Positions 40,225-49,731 of a stretch of DNA of 64,000 nucleotides are shown piece by piece. Numbering within the stretch: the stretch's first letter is position 1; each line of letters begins with the position of its first letter. Made by a program: the position numbers and the translations under genes. Origin of the DNA: Lineus longissimus (lineage: Eukaryota > Nemertea > Pilidiophora > Heteronemertea > Lineidae); the NCBI RefSeq assembly GCF_910592395.1, contig NC_088323.1:14309501-14373500 (forward strand), read 5' to 3'. The notes below the pieces were generated by a model that was not told the DNA's origin, searched no databases, and was given only the letters and a program-made list of their open reading frames with translations.

Positions 40225-41203
40225 CCTCGATCTTGTACTCTAGCTGGTCAGGATTAGGAACATAGCTCAATTCCTCTTCATAGAAATATCCTTGAATTTC
40301 TTCTTTGTGGTAATCCTCAAGCTGGTAGACGATAGGGTGAGTAAATATGATCTGTTTGATTTGGAACACCTCCTCAGTGTAGTTGGGCATGTAACCTTTA
40401 CCGAAAATGGACTTGTACTTTGAAATTCTTACACTGTCACCTACTTTGTACTTTGGATCACCAAATGTCTCTTTGAGGTGAAGACCGTAAAGATTGTACC
40501 ACACTGTTCCTTCGTTTTCCATCTTTCTGGCGTCTACAGGTTTCATACCTATTGATGAGTGAAATGTGTTATTGTAGCCGCTGACCAGGTCATCCAGAAC
40601 GTCAATCCACTTGTCAGTCTCCTTAGCGGTGAAATAACGCCACATTTTTTCTTTAAGGGTTCTATTGAATCTCTCTACTACTGCTGCCTTCTTATCAGAT
40701 TTTGTGGAGAACCATTCTATGTCATTTTCTGTTAAGAGTTCCTTGAAGTGTTTGTTGTAAAATTCTTTACCGTCATCAAACTGGATTTTCGTTGGTTTTG
40801 CTTCCTCAAATATCACTTTAAATGCATCTCTGATTTCTTCTCCCCTCTTACTCTTAACTGCTAGAGCCCAAGAAAAACGACTAAATAGATCTATGACTGT
40901 TAAAATGAATCTGAAACCCTTATTCTTACTCTCGAATTTCTGCATGTCAACCAGATCTGCTTGCCATTGTTGATCGATGTACGATACCATTGTCTTCCTG
41001 AAGGTGAATTTCTTAATGGCCGGTTTGTGTAGTTGGTGAGTTGGTAGTGTTTCTAGAAATTCTTTCACTTCTTTTTTTTTAATAAGTTTACCATCTTCCT
41101 TGACCTGTTTCCACATCTTACTCAAAGAACTGTAAGCCACGGGACTCTCGGGGTTGTAGTACAAATCCCTTAGATATTGCTGTGTGTCATCCTTTACATT
41201 CAT
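40211..41203 (-). CDS. Polinton retroviral-type (DDE) integrase
   Basis: 330 residues. The DDE core has the first Asp in WQADLVDM (about 83), the second in FDDGKEF (about 144) and Glu in VVERFNRTLKEKMW (about 177). An SH3-like DNA-binding tail with YKVGDSVRISK follows at about 250-300. It inserts the linear element with 6-bp staggered cuts, matching the duplication seen. The stop at 40211 precedes an out-of-frame chromodomain, so targeting may be impaired. The start codon is part of CATTTAAATG shared with the divergent ATPase gene. Confidence 0.95.
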   Translation of the reverse strand: MNVKDDTQQYLRDLYYNPESPVAYSSLSKMWKQVKEDGKLIKKKEVKEFLETLPTHQLHKPAIKKFTFRKTMVSYIDQQWQADLVDMQKFESKNKGFRFILTVIDLFSRFSWALAVKSKRGEEIRDAFKVIFEEAKPTKIQFDDGKEFYNKHFKELLTENDIEWFSTKSDKKAAVVERFNRTLKEKMWRYFTAKETDKWIDVLDDLVSGYNNTFHSSIGMKPVDARKMENEGTVWYNLYGLHLKETFGDPKYKVGDSVRISKYKSIFGKGYMPNYTEEVFQIKQIIFTHPIVYQLEDYHKEEIQGYFYEEELSYVPNPDQLEYKIEVQDQ

Positions 41204-41210
41204 TTAAATG
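41201..41210. promoter_or_regulatory. Palindromic divergent start site CATTTAAATG
   Basis: The ten-base palindrome contains the integrase ATG on the minus strand and the ATPase ATG on the plus strand, separated by TTAA. Both strands read TTTAAATG. No room exists for a conventional promoter or leader between the genes, so initiation must occur at or inside the motif or within the opposite gene. Confidence 0.75.
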
Positions 41211-41828
41211 AGTGAAGTATTTATTTACGAGCCACACAATATGTTAATTTCTGGTGTTACCAATTGTGGTAAGACATATTTTGCCCTTGACCTCTTAGAA
41301 AAGGAGTATCGGCACAAGTTCCAGAACATAGTAATTTTCTGTCCAACATATTTCAACAATAAGACATATGAAAGGAAATGGATTTACCAAGACAAGAACG
41401 TCTACATAGTTAATCCCGAAGCTGTGGCCAGTAATTTGGACCTTGTGCTTCAGTTTGCTACTCTGACCTTTGCTGGTTCTAACACATTATTCCTCATTGA
41501 TGACTGTGCTAATTTGAGAGACACAAAAAAGAAGGTGTCCGAGTTATGTAATCTTGCCTTTTCCGGCAGGCACTACAATCTCACTGTTTGGTTACTAGTT
41601 CAGAAGTACAATTCAGTTGTTAAGGACTACAGAGAGAACATAAGAATTTTAGTATTATTTTTTAATAAGGATGAATCAGCCATGAAAGATGCCTTAGAAG
41701 AAAACAGTGTTATTCCTAAGGAGAAAAGACAGTACTACATAGAAGAACTTAAGATGAAAAAAGGATCAAAACTGATCATTAGACTACAACATCCATTTGG
41801 ATTTACTCTTTCCCATCAAAAATCTTAG
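41208..41828 (+). CDS. Genome-packaging ATPase (A32/FtsK-HerA-like)
   Basis: 206 residues. Walker A is GVTNCGKT at about 16-23 and Walker B is TLFLIDDCA at about 93-101. A later conserved polar stretch, GRHYNLTVWLLVQKY, is like sensor motifs of the A32 type. Length fits the Polinton ATPase, which pumps DNA into the capsid. No repeat copy interrupts it. The end is 44 bp from the convergent gene at 41873, with a repeat cluster between. Confidence 0.92.
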   Translation: MSEVFIYEPHNMLISGVTNCGKTYFALDLLEKEYRHKFQNIVIFCPTYFNNKTYERKWIYQDKNVYIVNPEAVASNLDLVLQFATLTFAGSNTLFLIDDCANLRDTKKKVSELCNLAFSGRHYNLTVWLLVQKYNSVVKDYRENIRILVLFFNKDESAMKDALEENSVIPKEKRQYYIEELKMKKGSKLIIRLQHPFGFTLSHQKS

Positions 41829-41840
41829 TCCCGCTTCTCA

Positions 41841-41888
41841 TCGAGCTATGCTCTCAGGACTGTGTCCGATCATCAGGACTGTGTCCGA
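41841..41888 (-). repeat. Double-hairpin repeat with duplicated GGAC hairpin, convergent spacer
   Basis: GAGC TAT GCTC, TCA, GGAC TGT GTCC at 41841-41869, then a second catcaGGACTGTGTCCGAT at about 41871-41888. The stop and last residues of the 41873-42331 gene fall in the second part. Confidence 0.85.
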
Positions 41889-42331
41889 TCAGTTGTCTTA
41901 GTCTTTCTAACCCTAGTAAAATAATAAATTATTAACCCTAAACCACTAAGTCCTAGGATAATCCATAGGTACTCGTATTTCTTCATTTCATCACTAGGTT
42001 GGTAGTAATCACTTAATTGTGGTCGCTGAGGTAGTACAATAGTTCTTTCTGGATGTAAATGATTGTAAACAGTAAGTGCTGAATCAGTATTGTTAAAATC
42101 AATAGAAGCGTCTCTTTCTCTCTTTAATTCAAGATTAACGAAGTCAATGGTACTTTTCCTATGCTCCTCCCATTCGGTTGAAGCTTTTTGTAATTGCTCC
42201 TGAGCCAAATCATGTCTTTTCACTTCAGTCTCATAGCCATTCTTGTCTAGTTTTTTAAAAAGGTAACCGGATCCAGTGAATGCTAATCCATTGATTATTG
42301 CAGATCCAAATAACATGCCAATGCCAGCCAT
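41873..42331 (-). CDS. Polinton two-membrane-segment protein, 152 aa
   Basis: Starts at TAAATG. A hydrophobic N-terminus (MLFGSAIINGLAFTGSGYLF) is followed by a charged coiled middle (EVKRHDLAQEQLQKASTEWE) and a second membrane segment near the end (YLWIILGLSGLGLIIYYF) with a basic tail. The same plan, including a LSDYYQPS-like phrase, is one I recall in other animal Polintons. Function unknown, possibly a virion or membrane component. Follows the penton-like gene by 22 bp. Confidence 0.75.
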   Translation of the reverse strand: MAGIGMLFGSAIINGLAFTGSGYLFKKLDKNGYETEVKRHDLAQEQLQKASTEWEEHRKSTIDFVNLELKRERDASIDFNNTDSALTVYNHLHPERTIVLPQRPQLSDYYQPSDEMKKYEYLWIILGLSGLGLIIYYFTRVRKTKTTDRTQS

Positions 42332-42353
42332 TTAATTCCAATGAATTTTAATT

Positions 42354-43121
42354 TCAATGATGTGTCCCTGAGAGCATAGCTCGAGTTAATACCAATTGGT
42401 AATGTACATTATGACCATTAAGATCGATGATTTCACCTTTTTCATCAGTTAAGCGAATATTCAGCTTATTGAATCTTGGTTTACAGGGAATTGCTATTGG
42501 TTTCTCAAATGTGTATGCTATTAAATCCCCAAAATTAGCTTCCTTTATTGGTCTTGTGGTTAGCACATCAGATGCTTCACCATTACTTAATACACTATTA
42601 GATTCGATTATGTCACAGTGAAAAACAAAATGGTTAATTGGTCTAAAATTGATGGGTTTCTCGCTTACAACATCATCCTTACTTTTATTGTCTAAAGGAT
42701 AAGGCCATTCTGATTTCATGCCAAATAATTCATTACTTTTACCAATAAAATAGATCTGATAATGCGCCTCATTTTTTCTCTTTAGGAAGTGTAAGATGGC
42801 CTTACCTGTTGGTTCTTCAAGGTCAAATCTGACAGCACCTCTACTCATACTATTTTCTTTCAACTTATCCGCAAATACTTTTGAAAAGCTCTGTAGGTCA
42901 TAAAGACCATCTGGTAGCGTAATCTCTGCCACATCAAACCCCTTAACTTTGATTCGGTTATTCTCCCTGGCTGCACTTATGTTGTAGAATGTACAAGGTA
43001 TTACTGCAAAAGTTAAAGTGATGCTACATGCATCCTGAATTTCAGTCTTGAGATTGACTGTTAAATCACTTGAACTCTGATCTGGATAGTCACTTGAATC
43101 TATGTTCATTACAGTAATCAT
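42354..43121 (-). CDS. Penton-like minor capsid protein
   Basis: 255 residues, strand-rich. The N-terminal SDLTVNLKTEIQD ... CTFYNI region and the C-terminal LNIRLTDEKGEIIDLNG region are typical of the single jelly-roll penton proteins of Polintons and related viruses, which sit at capsid vertices. Starts at TAAATG (GTAAATG). The C-terminus (TRAMLSG) is coded by a double-hairpin repeat at 42361-42385. It lies in a minus-strand run with the capsid gene upstream. Confidence 0.8.
   Translation of the reverse strand: MITVMNIDSSDYPDQSSSDLTVNLKTEIQDACSITLTFAVIPCTFYNISAARENNRIKVKGFDVAEITLPDGLYDLQSFSKVFADKLKENSMSRGAVRFDLEEPTGKAILHFLKRKNEAHYQIYFIGKSNELFGMKSEWPYPLDNKSKDDVVSEKPINFRPINHFVFHCDIIESNSVLSNGEASDVLTTRPIKEANFGDLIAYTFEKPIAIPCKPRFNKLNIRLTDEKGEIIDLNGHNVHYQLVLTRAMLSGTHH
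42361..42385 (+). repeat. Double-hairpin repeat, left arm lost, at a C-terminus
   Basis: GTCC, CTGA, GAGC ATA GCTC, GAG. Codes the end of the penton-like protein on the other strand. Confidence 0.75.
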
Positions 43122-43178
43122 TTACTTAAGCAAATTTTCGTTTTCAAATTTAGCTTTTATCAAATAAGTAAATTATTC

Positions 43179-43415
43179 TTACTTCATAATATTTCTGGGT
43201 AGGATTCCTTGATCGTAAAGGTACTCTAATGTTCCATTACTAATAGCTACAGTTCCTCCCAGTTTAAGAATTTCCTCTAGGTCGGCCTGACTTGGGGGAC
43301 CAATATTGATTCTCAAGAACCTTTTCAGTAACATAGAGTAACCAATTGTTGTTGATGCCAACAGTAAACTTTGATACAGTGTATTTATGATATCTTTCTT
43401 TCCTGGTGTATCCAT
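43179..43415 (-). CDS. Small Polinton membrane protein, 78 aa
   Basis: Starts at TAAATG. A hydrophobic stretch (LYQSLLLASTTIGYSMLL) is followed by an amphipathic part with PPSQADLEEILKLGGTVAIS and a YLYDQGILPRNIMK tail. Small proteins of this shape next to the capsid genes are familiar to me from other Polintons; function unknown. Confidence 0.7.
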   Translation of the reverse strand: MDTPGKKDIINTLYQSLLLASTTIGYSMLLKRFLRINIGPPSQADLEEILKLGGTVAISNGTLEYLYDQGILPRNIMK

Positions 43416-43493
43416 TTAATTACTTAGAAAATCACTAGTAAAACTCATTTATCTAGTATTCAGTGTTGGAGCGAACTTTGTTCTTGCAGCACC

Positions 43494-44750
43494 TCAGTGC
43501 TGGAGTGAAGCAATCTGAGAATTCTGAATGTTAACCTGGGCGTCAGAAACCACGAATATGTGCATTTTGTATGGTCCCTTTCCAGATTTCTTTGTAATAG
43601 ATAATTGAATACCATCTTTTGTGTTCTGGAGCTTCTTTCCTGATCCGTGAAGGCGATTATCCTCAGAAGTTCTCAGGTCCAACCATAAACCATAGTGATT
43701 AGAATCACCATAGTATTTCTCCATGGTCATGTTACAGTCATGAGTTTTCTTCAAATCTTCAGACATAAAATGTTTCTTGATCTCCTCCCATTGATCCATC
43801 ATTCTCATTCCTTCTGGGAACACCTGATTGGCAACACCCTCTATTGTGATCTGCACTTTACTTATGTTAGGGTTTTCAAACTTCTCTGAATCTCTAGCTC
43901 CATCTACATAGTCAGACACAAATAGTAATAATAATCCTTTAATAGACATTCTTGGAAAGTTGATGTTCTCATTAATTAGTGTTTCATTAGCAGTAACATT
44001 GACTGTCTTAAAATGGTCTACCCAATCATAAAATATTGAGAATCCAGAATTGTACTTGTTACTCAATTGACTAGCAATCATCTTATTAGTAACCGTGTCG
44101 TATTCAAAACAAATATTCTCTAGTTTGTAGCCCATGCTAGCTGTGTTTGTGGTGACTATGATTTCCTCCTTTGGTGCTAAAGTTATTTCAATAATCACAT
44201 CTTCTTGAATTGGAAACTTGTAAAATGGAGCATGATGATGGAATAGTTCAAAATCTAATGGTATTTTGTACTTCTTGTCAAACACTTTCTTTAAAGTCTT
44301 TTCTTTAGCTGTTTCTCCAGTGACATCAGCTTCAGCGACTCCTGATCTTAATTCTCTAAGATTTTCTGATTGAATACCCTGAAAAACTCTATCATTTCTT
44401 TCTTCTTCTGTAAACCACAGATCTTTAAATGTAGAATAATGACTGTATTCGTCAAGGTCAAATATCTGCTCTGTTCCCCACTTAACCACCATCTTTGAAA
44501 TCAGGTTTCTACCAAGATTATTTACAACACTATTTTTAGAATCACCAGAAATGGTTACATCAGCAGACAGATAAAGAGATTTAGGTACAAAGAATGTATT
44601 CTCTCGCAATGCAGGTATTCTAACATACAGTGTTTCTTTGGGGTTAGCAGATGATGGGTTATGAGTAATGATATGATGCTGCCTCTCAGCTTTCAAACCA
44701 AGTGGAATCTTATGTGCCCTTTCGGTATTTAATAAATATCCTGTTGCCAT
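43494..44750 (-). CDS. Major capsid protein (double jelly-roll)
   Basis: 418 residues. The pattern of strands with LYVRIPALRENTFFVPKSLYLSADVTISG, the VVNNLGRNLISKMVVKWG phrase, and PLDFELFHHHAPFYKFPI matches Polinton capsid proteins as I know them. It would form the pseudo-hexagonal capsomers of an icosahedral virion. The frame is intact from start (context AAATAGAAAATG) to stop and holds no repeat insertion. First gene of the rightmost minus-strand run. Another lineage's capsid is unlikely given the neighbours. Confidence 0.9.
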   Translation of the reverse strand: MATGYLLNTERAHKIPLGLKAERQHHIITHNPSSANPKETLYVRIPALRENTFFVPKSLYLSADVTISGDSKNSVVNNLGRNLISKMVVKWGTEQIFDLDEYSHYSTFKDLWFTEEERNDRVFQGIQSENLRELRSGVAEADVTGETAKEKTLKKVFDKKYKIPLDFELFHHHAPFYKFPIQEDVIIEITLAPKEEIIVTTNTASMGYKLENICFEYDTVTNKMIASQLSNKYNSGFSIFYDWVDHFKTVNVTANETLINENINFPRMSIKGLLLLFVSDYVDGARDSEKFENPNISKVQITIEGVANQVFPEGMRMMDQWEEIKKHFMSEDLKKTHDCNMTMEKYYGDSNHYGLWLDLRTSEDNRLHGSGKKLQNTKDGIQLSITKKSGKGPYKMHIFVVSDAQVNIQNSQIASLQH

Positions 44751-44828
44751 TTTCTATTTATTTACTAGTAAAATTATGTACATGCAGTGAACAGTGCCAA
44801 CATCATATATCAGGTAAAATGCACGGAA

Positions 44829-45112
44829 AAAAGCTATTGACGTGTACTTTCTGTTGGAATACAGTAAGTCATGATTACATTAACCCATTGAACTCTAGTA
44901 TTCCCTTACCATTTCACTGCAACGCTTCACTGACCATTTCATGAATGAACCATTTCACTGCAACGCTTCACTGAAGAATGATAGAATATATGTATTGTGG
45001 TGTCTGGTTCTTAGGGGTTTCTAAGCTAATTTGAGACAAAAAGGCCTGTAAGGGCTTTTGTTAAAATAGCTTAGAATTACCTACATTCCTACCACCACAA
45101 TACATATATTCT
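44829..45112. repeat. Polinton right terminal inverted repeat
   Basis: Inverse of 26330-26584 with a slightly longer gaagcgttgcagtgaaatgg minisatellite part. The terminal 130 bp can fold like the left end. Confidence 0.95.
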
Positions 45113-45118
45113 TCGCTC
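45113..45118. repeat. Polinton target site duplication, right (tcgctc)
   Basis: Same as 26324-26329. Confidence 0.95.
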
Positions 45119-48100
45119 GGTTCATCCAGGCAGTTTTTCTGATGAGTCTGTTCCATGAGGAGAAATGCGACGGATCCAGTAAGCAAGTAAGATCTAGCGT
45201 CGTTGGTGTAGCCTTGTTGTCATCTCCCTTGGCAGTGACGGCATTCACGGACTTGATTTCGATCCTTTTCACTTCTGGATCATCTGCTGTAACTCCCTGC
45301 AGGCTATCGTTGTTGTCCAGGTTTGGCCAATCTTCAACTTTGCGTTGTAGAAATACGGGGCCCTCCTGCCATTGTTGATCATTACAGAGGGTTGATGCCT
45401 TGACGCCACGCGAACAGCAATCTGCAGGATTCAAGTTGGTTGGAACATATCGCCATTGTTCTGGTTGAGTTGTTTCCAAAATCTCGGAGATCCTATTCGC
45501 GACGAATGACTTGAAGCGTTTGGTTTCGTTTTTTAAGTATCTCAGGACGGTAGTTGAATCTGTCCAGTAGGTTGAGGTTGTGATTGCTAGATCCAGCTCT
45601 TTCTTTAGTGATTTTACCAGTCTCGCAGCGAGTAGTGCCCCTTGAAGCTCAAGTCTTGGGATCGACAGAACAGGTTTTATCGGCGCGACTCTGGTTTTTG
45701 CAGCTAACAGCGACGAGGTTGGTTGTTCATTTTTGGCCGTGTACCTCAGGTAGGCGACTGCTCCGAATCCAGCTTCAGATGCATCAGAGAAAACGTGTAT
45801 CTGGATATCTTCAACCCGCGGTGAGAAGTTCAAGTGATGTCTCGGCAACTTGAAAGATGATAACTGCTGCAAATCTTGTAACCAGCTGCTCCATTTGGTA
45901 GACAACTCTTCTGTCAGTGGCTCGTCCCAGGACAATCCACTCCTCCATAATTCTTGTACAAAGATCTTTGCGCGTATTATAAATGGAGCCAGATATCCGC
46001 ACGGATCAAAGATCGAGCTGACGGTGCTCACGACGCCTCTCTTGGTAAGTGGGTTGTCTTTGGGTTGGCACTTGGAGATGAAGATATCCTTCTTGATGTC
46101 CCATTTCAGGCCTAATGTTCGCTGTATGTTACTCGACTCTTTTGCCGCAAATTCAAGGTCTTGAATCGATCGCTCGGACTCTTCGATGTGCTGTAGAAAT
46201 TCCATGCTATTGGAGATCCATTTATGCAGCCTGAAGCCTCCCCCTTTTAGTATATTGACTACCTCTTTGGCGAGTGGAACGGCTATTGGTACGGAATCAA
46301 CGGATTTTGCGACGTCATCAACATGGAAGGAGCGAAGGACTGTGTCAACGGCTTGTTGGCTGTACTGGTCTCGGCTGTCCTTGGCACTTCTCTGTAGAGC
46401 ATAGTTGGCACAGGTTGGAGAATCGGTGGCGCCGAATATATGGACTAACATCTTGTAGGATTCTGGAGGCCCTGGAGCATCAATGTCGCTTTTCCAAATA
46501 AATCGCAAGGCGTCTGCATCTGTAGTCTCTGGCACTCTTACCATGTGGAACATCCCTTCGACGTCGGCACACATGGCTATGCAGTACAGTCTGAAGCGTT
46601 GAAGGATTCCAAATAGGCCGTTGAGCAGGTCCGGTCCAGTCATCAAGTTGAGGTTGAGAGAGGTGCCTTGGCAGGTTGCAGCTGCGTCAAATACCACTCG
46701 TATTTTGCCTGGTTTGTTCGGATTCATGACGCCGTGATGTGGAATGTACCAAGTCTTTGGTGAAATCTTCTCGGCCTCGATGACTGACAGCTTCCTGGCA
46801 AATCCCTTTTCAATGTAACCATTCAACGTATCAGCGTACAGAGATTTAAATTCAGAGTCTTTCTTCATGCGCTTTTCTAACAGATGGTATCGGCGAACAG
46901 CGATATGTTTGTTGTTTGGTAGAACAGCATCAGGATCCTTCCATAACATTCCGACTTCGTAATGGCCATCTACGAGATGAGTAGTCTCTTCAAGGATTTT
47001 AGTAGCTCTCTTGTCTTCTGCAGAAAGTGGAGTTTCAGTTGTGAAGGCGACGCCAAAGGATTCTGTCTGCCAAAACTTCTCGATGTCTTGATGTAGCTGT
47101 TGGTCTCTACTGGTGATGAAATTGATGTTTGCCACGGCTTTGTGTGAATCTTGAGTCTTTGACATCCCCATCAGCATCCATCCAAGTGGAGTTTTCACTG
47201 CTATTGGCTCGGTTTCGTCTCCCATCCTGGTATCGGTCTGGACGTGTGGCAAAGGGACGTCTACTCCAATCAATAACTGCACCTCTGACGCATCAATGTC
47301 GGTCAGCCCAAGTCCCTGGATATGATCCCAAGATGTAGATATTTGCTGAGGAGGACATTTGAAGGCATCAATATCAACCGTCCATGCATCGCTGACATCC
47401 AATACTTGTGCTGATTCCTCACCGGCGGCCCTCATAGTAAATGACACGGTCTGCGACTTGGATGATGATTCCGCATTCAGAGTTTTGATGGTGAGTTTCT
47501 TCGTCTTACCTTTCAACCCAAGATCTTGCGCTAATTGTTGATGTATGACGGTGATTTCACTGGCAGAGTCCAACATAGCCACGGTGGGAATGCATCTTCC
47601 GTTTCTACCGCTCACATTGACTCGGACGAGTTGAAAATATGCGTGCGACAGACTCTTTCGGCTACCTTTTTCAGCAATGTTGGCGTAGTTGTTCTTAGGA
47701 TCCTTGTCATCGGGATGGAGGAGAGTATGATGTTTTTCCTGACATCCTGGTTCGCGGCAACGCAGGTTTGATAAACATTGACTAAGTTCATGGTTTGAAT
47801 GCAGACAGTTCAGACAGATTTTGCTGTCCTCAGCAATCTTGCTTCTCTCATGCGGCCTTTTGTTTACAAACAGGAAACAACGATAGAGTCTGTGCGGTTC
47901 TTTACAGAGTGGACATGAGATTGGTTTCTTGTCGCCTTCTTTTGGTACAGCTTTCTTTGGATTATCTGCATCTCTGGTTCCATTATAGGACTTCTCTGGC
48001 TGCTTGGCTACACCACTGGACTTTTTAGGCTTTTCCTTTGTCCCGGCTCCTTTTCGTGACTTCTCAGACTTTTCCTTTGTTTTCTGAAAGGCAGTGTTGT

Positions 48101-49610
48101 ATGAGCAAGCTGTGGCTGGAGTCTTTCCTTTGGAGGTTTCTAACTTGACGGAGTATGGGTTGAATTCCGTATCCACACATTCCTTCAACCAGTTGCGCAG
48201 GTCAAGTATGGATGGTTCCCTGGTCTTGGAGATCCCGGATACGTGGCGGTTCCAAAATCGGATGCGATCAACTGGGATGCGTCTTGACACTCTCAGAAGT
48301 AGATCAGTCCCTTGCATATCACTGGTATAGTTCAACTGAGTTAATGTTATTATGCAGTCTCTGATATCGACGAAGAACTGGCGCAGCGCAATAGAATTCC
48401 TTGATGGTATGGTGTTTCCAGTGGTAATTAAATCAAGATATGCGCGCGCGACTTGGTTCCGGTGACCAAAGGCTCTCTTTAGTTCTTTCAATGCATCAGC
48501 ATAGCATCGACCGCTGTATCCTATCCCTCTGATCATCGTTAGTGCGTCCTTGGAAACATGTGACTGTAACAGATCCATGCGGCGCGCATCATCGATCCCA
48601 GGCTTACAGTGCACTTGAGTATAAAACTGCTCAACGAACTTTGGCCATAAGAGGGCAGTGCCATCGAAGACAGGAATCTGGGTAGCGGGTAGACCTCGGT
48701 CACTCTCTAGTTTTACCAATGCTGCCAACATAGGATCCTCATGTTGAGTTGTCTTCTGCTTTGGCAGCACCGTCTCCTGTCCAGGTACCAATTTGTCAAT
48801 CCACTCATCGATTGGTGGTCGCGGCTCCCATGCGGGTGATTCAGGATCTAGCTCAGTTTTCTTCACATCAGGTCGGTTGACTCCATCAGACATGGCACGA
48901 TATTCAAAGCCTGGCGTAACATAATGTGCTGCACTGGGTGTGAAATACCTAAAGACTGGCGCAGTTTGATTTCTAATGGCGGATGCTTTGTATGGAATGT
49001 CAGGTTTGTCTTTAAACATCACATGCGCGGATTCAAGATCACGTGTAGCGGTAGCTGCTGGTGGACACTTGACTTTGGAAACATGGTTTGGTTTTCGCGT
49101 AGTTGTGTTGTCATCAAGTTGCCGTTCTGCAATCATCGCTGCTGCGGTAACTTCTGTAGCTTGCACGGCTGTCTTCGGTCGGACGTCTGGTGGTGGTTTG
49201 TGTTCCTTCAACCAATCTTCAATCTCCTTTTGATTCACCTTTCCCAGCTCTACCTCTTCTCGTAGTCTGGAGGCATTCATCTCTGCCTTTATGGACGCTT
49301 GTTTGTGGACGATTCGAATGTCCCTCTGAAGTTGGTCCCGAGTTGTCTCGTAAGGCTTACCAAGGCTGTGATGCGACGAGACAGATTCAGACAGGTCACT
49401 GGTACCGGCGGTGGTGTGAGATTGAAGGTCATCAGATAACAATTGGGTTGAGATATCACGCATAATTTGACAAGCATGTTCAAATCTGTCCTTCATCCAG
49501 TCTTCCGCTTTTTGGACGTCAGACGGTGTTGTCAGTAGCGACAAATAAAGTTCTTGTGTTCCCTTCAGGGTGTCTAAATCGGCTTGAACAATTTCGGCAC
49601 AGTCCCTCAA
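45119..49610 (-). CDS. gag-pol: BEL/Pao element A Gag-Pol (to RNase H end), interrupted by Polinton
   Basis: About 1,500 residues on the minus strand. In order: coiled Gag N-terminus; DUF1759-type Gag core (IPVFDGTALLWPKFVEQF); zinc knuckles (CPLCKEPHRLYRC, CLNCLHSNHELSQC, CREPGCQEKHH); protease with AMLDSASEITVI; RT with RVVFDAAATCQG and catalytic FHVDDV; RNase H with HVFSDASEAGFG, ELQGALLAARL and YWTDSTTVL. The frame then runs into the Polinton end. A likely earlier start is at 49731 (MAEQEMM) with one frameshift near 49660. Otherwise undamaged, consistent with recent activity before the Polinton hit. Confidence 0.93.
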
Positions 49611-49731
49611 AGTGGCTTTGGAACGTTGCTCCTCAATAGCACGGATTTGTTTTGTTGCACCGTTTTGTCAGATTTGCCGCATTCGTAGATCGAAGCTTTT
49701 TAATTCGTGACATCATCTCTTGTTCCGCCAT

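Larger units (their letters stand above)
26330..45112. mobile_element. Polinton/Maverick, 18,783 bp, near-intact
   Basis: Termini begin AGAATATATGTATTGTGG and form long inverted repeats (about 255 bp left, 280 bp right), with a 6-bp target duplication. The content is pPolB, retroviral-type integrase, packaging ATPase, double jelly-roll capsid protein and penton-like protein, with eleven further genes. Length and gene set match the family, which is thought to alternate between transposon and virus lifestyles. It sits inside BEL/Pao pol, whose LTRs differ by only two bases, so the Polinton arrived very recently. Confidence 0.97.

Noticed and set aside
28413-42385. Double-hairpin repeats as rickettsial palindromic elements from contaminating bacteria
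   Set aside because: They occur only inside a eukaryotic Polinton nested in a BEL/Pao element, and the consensus differs. The likeness is of lifestyle only.
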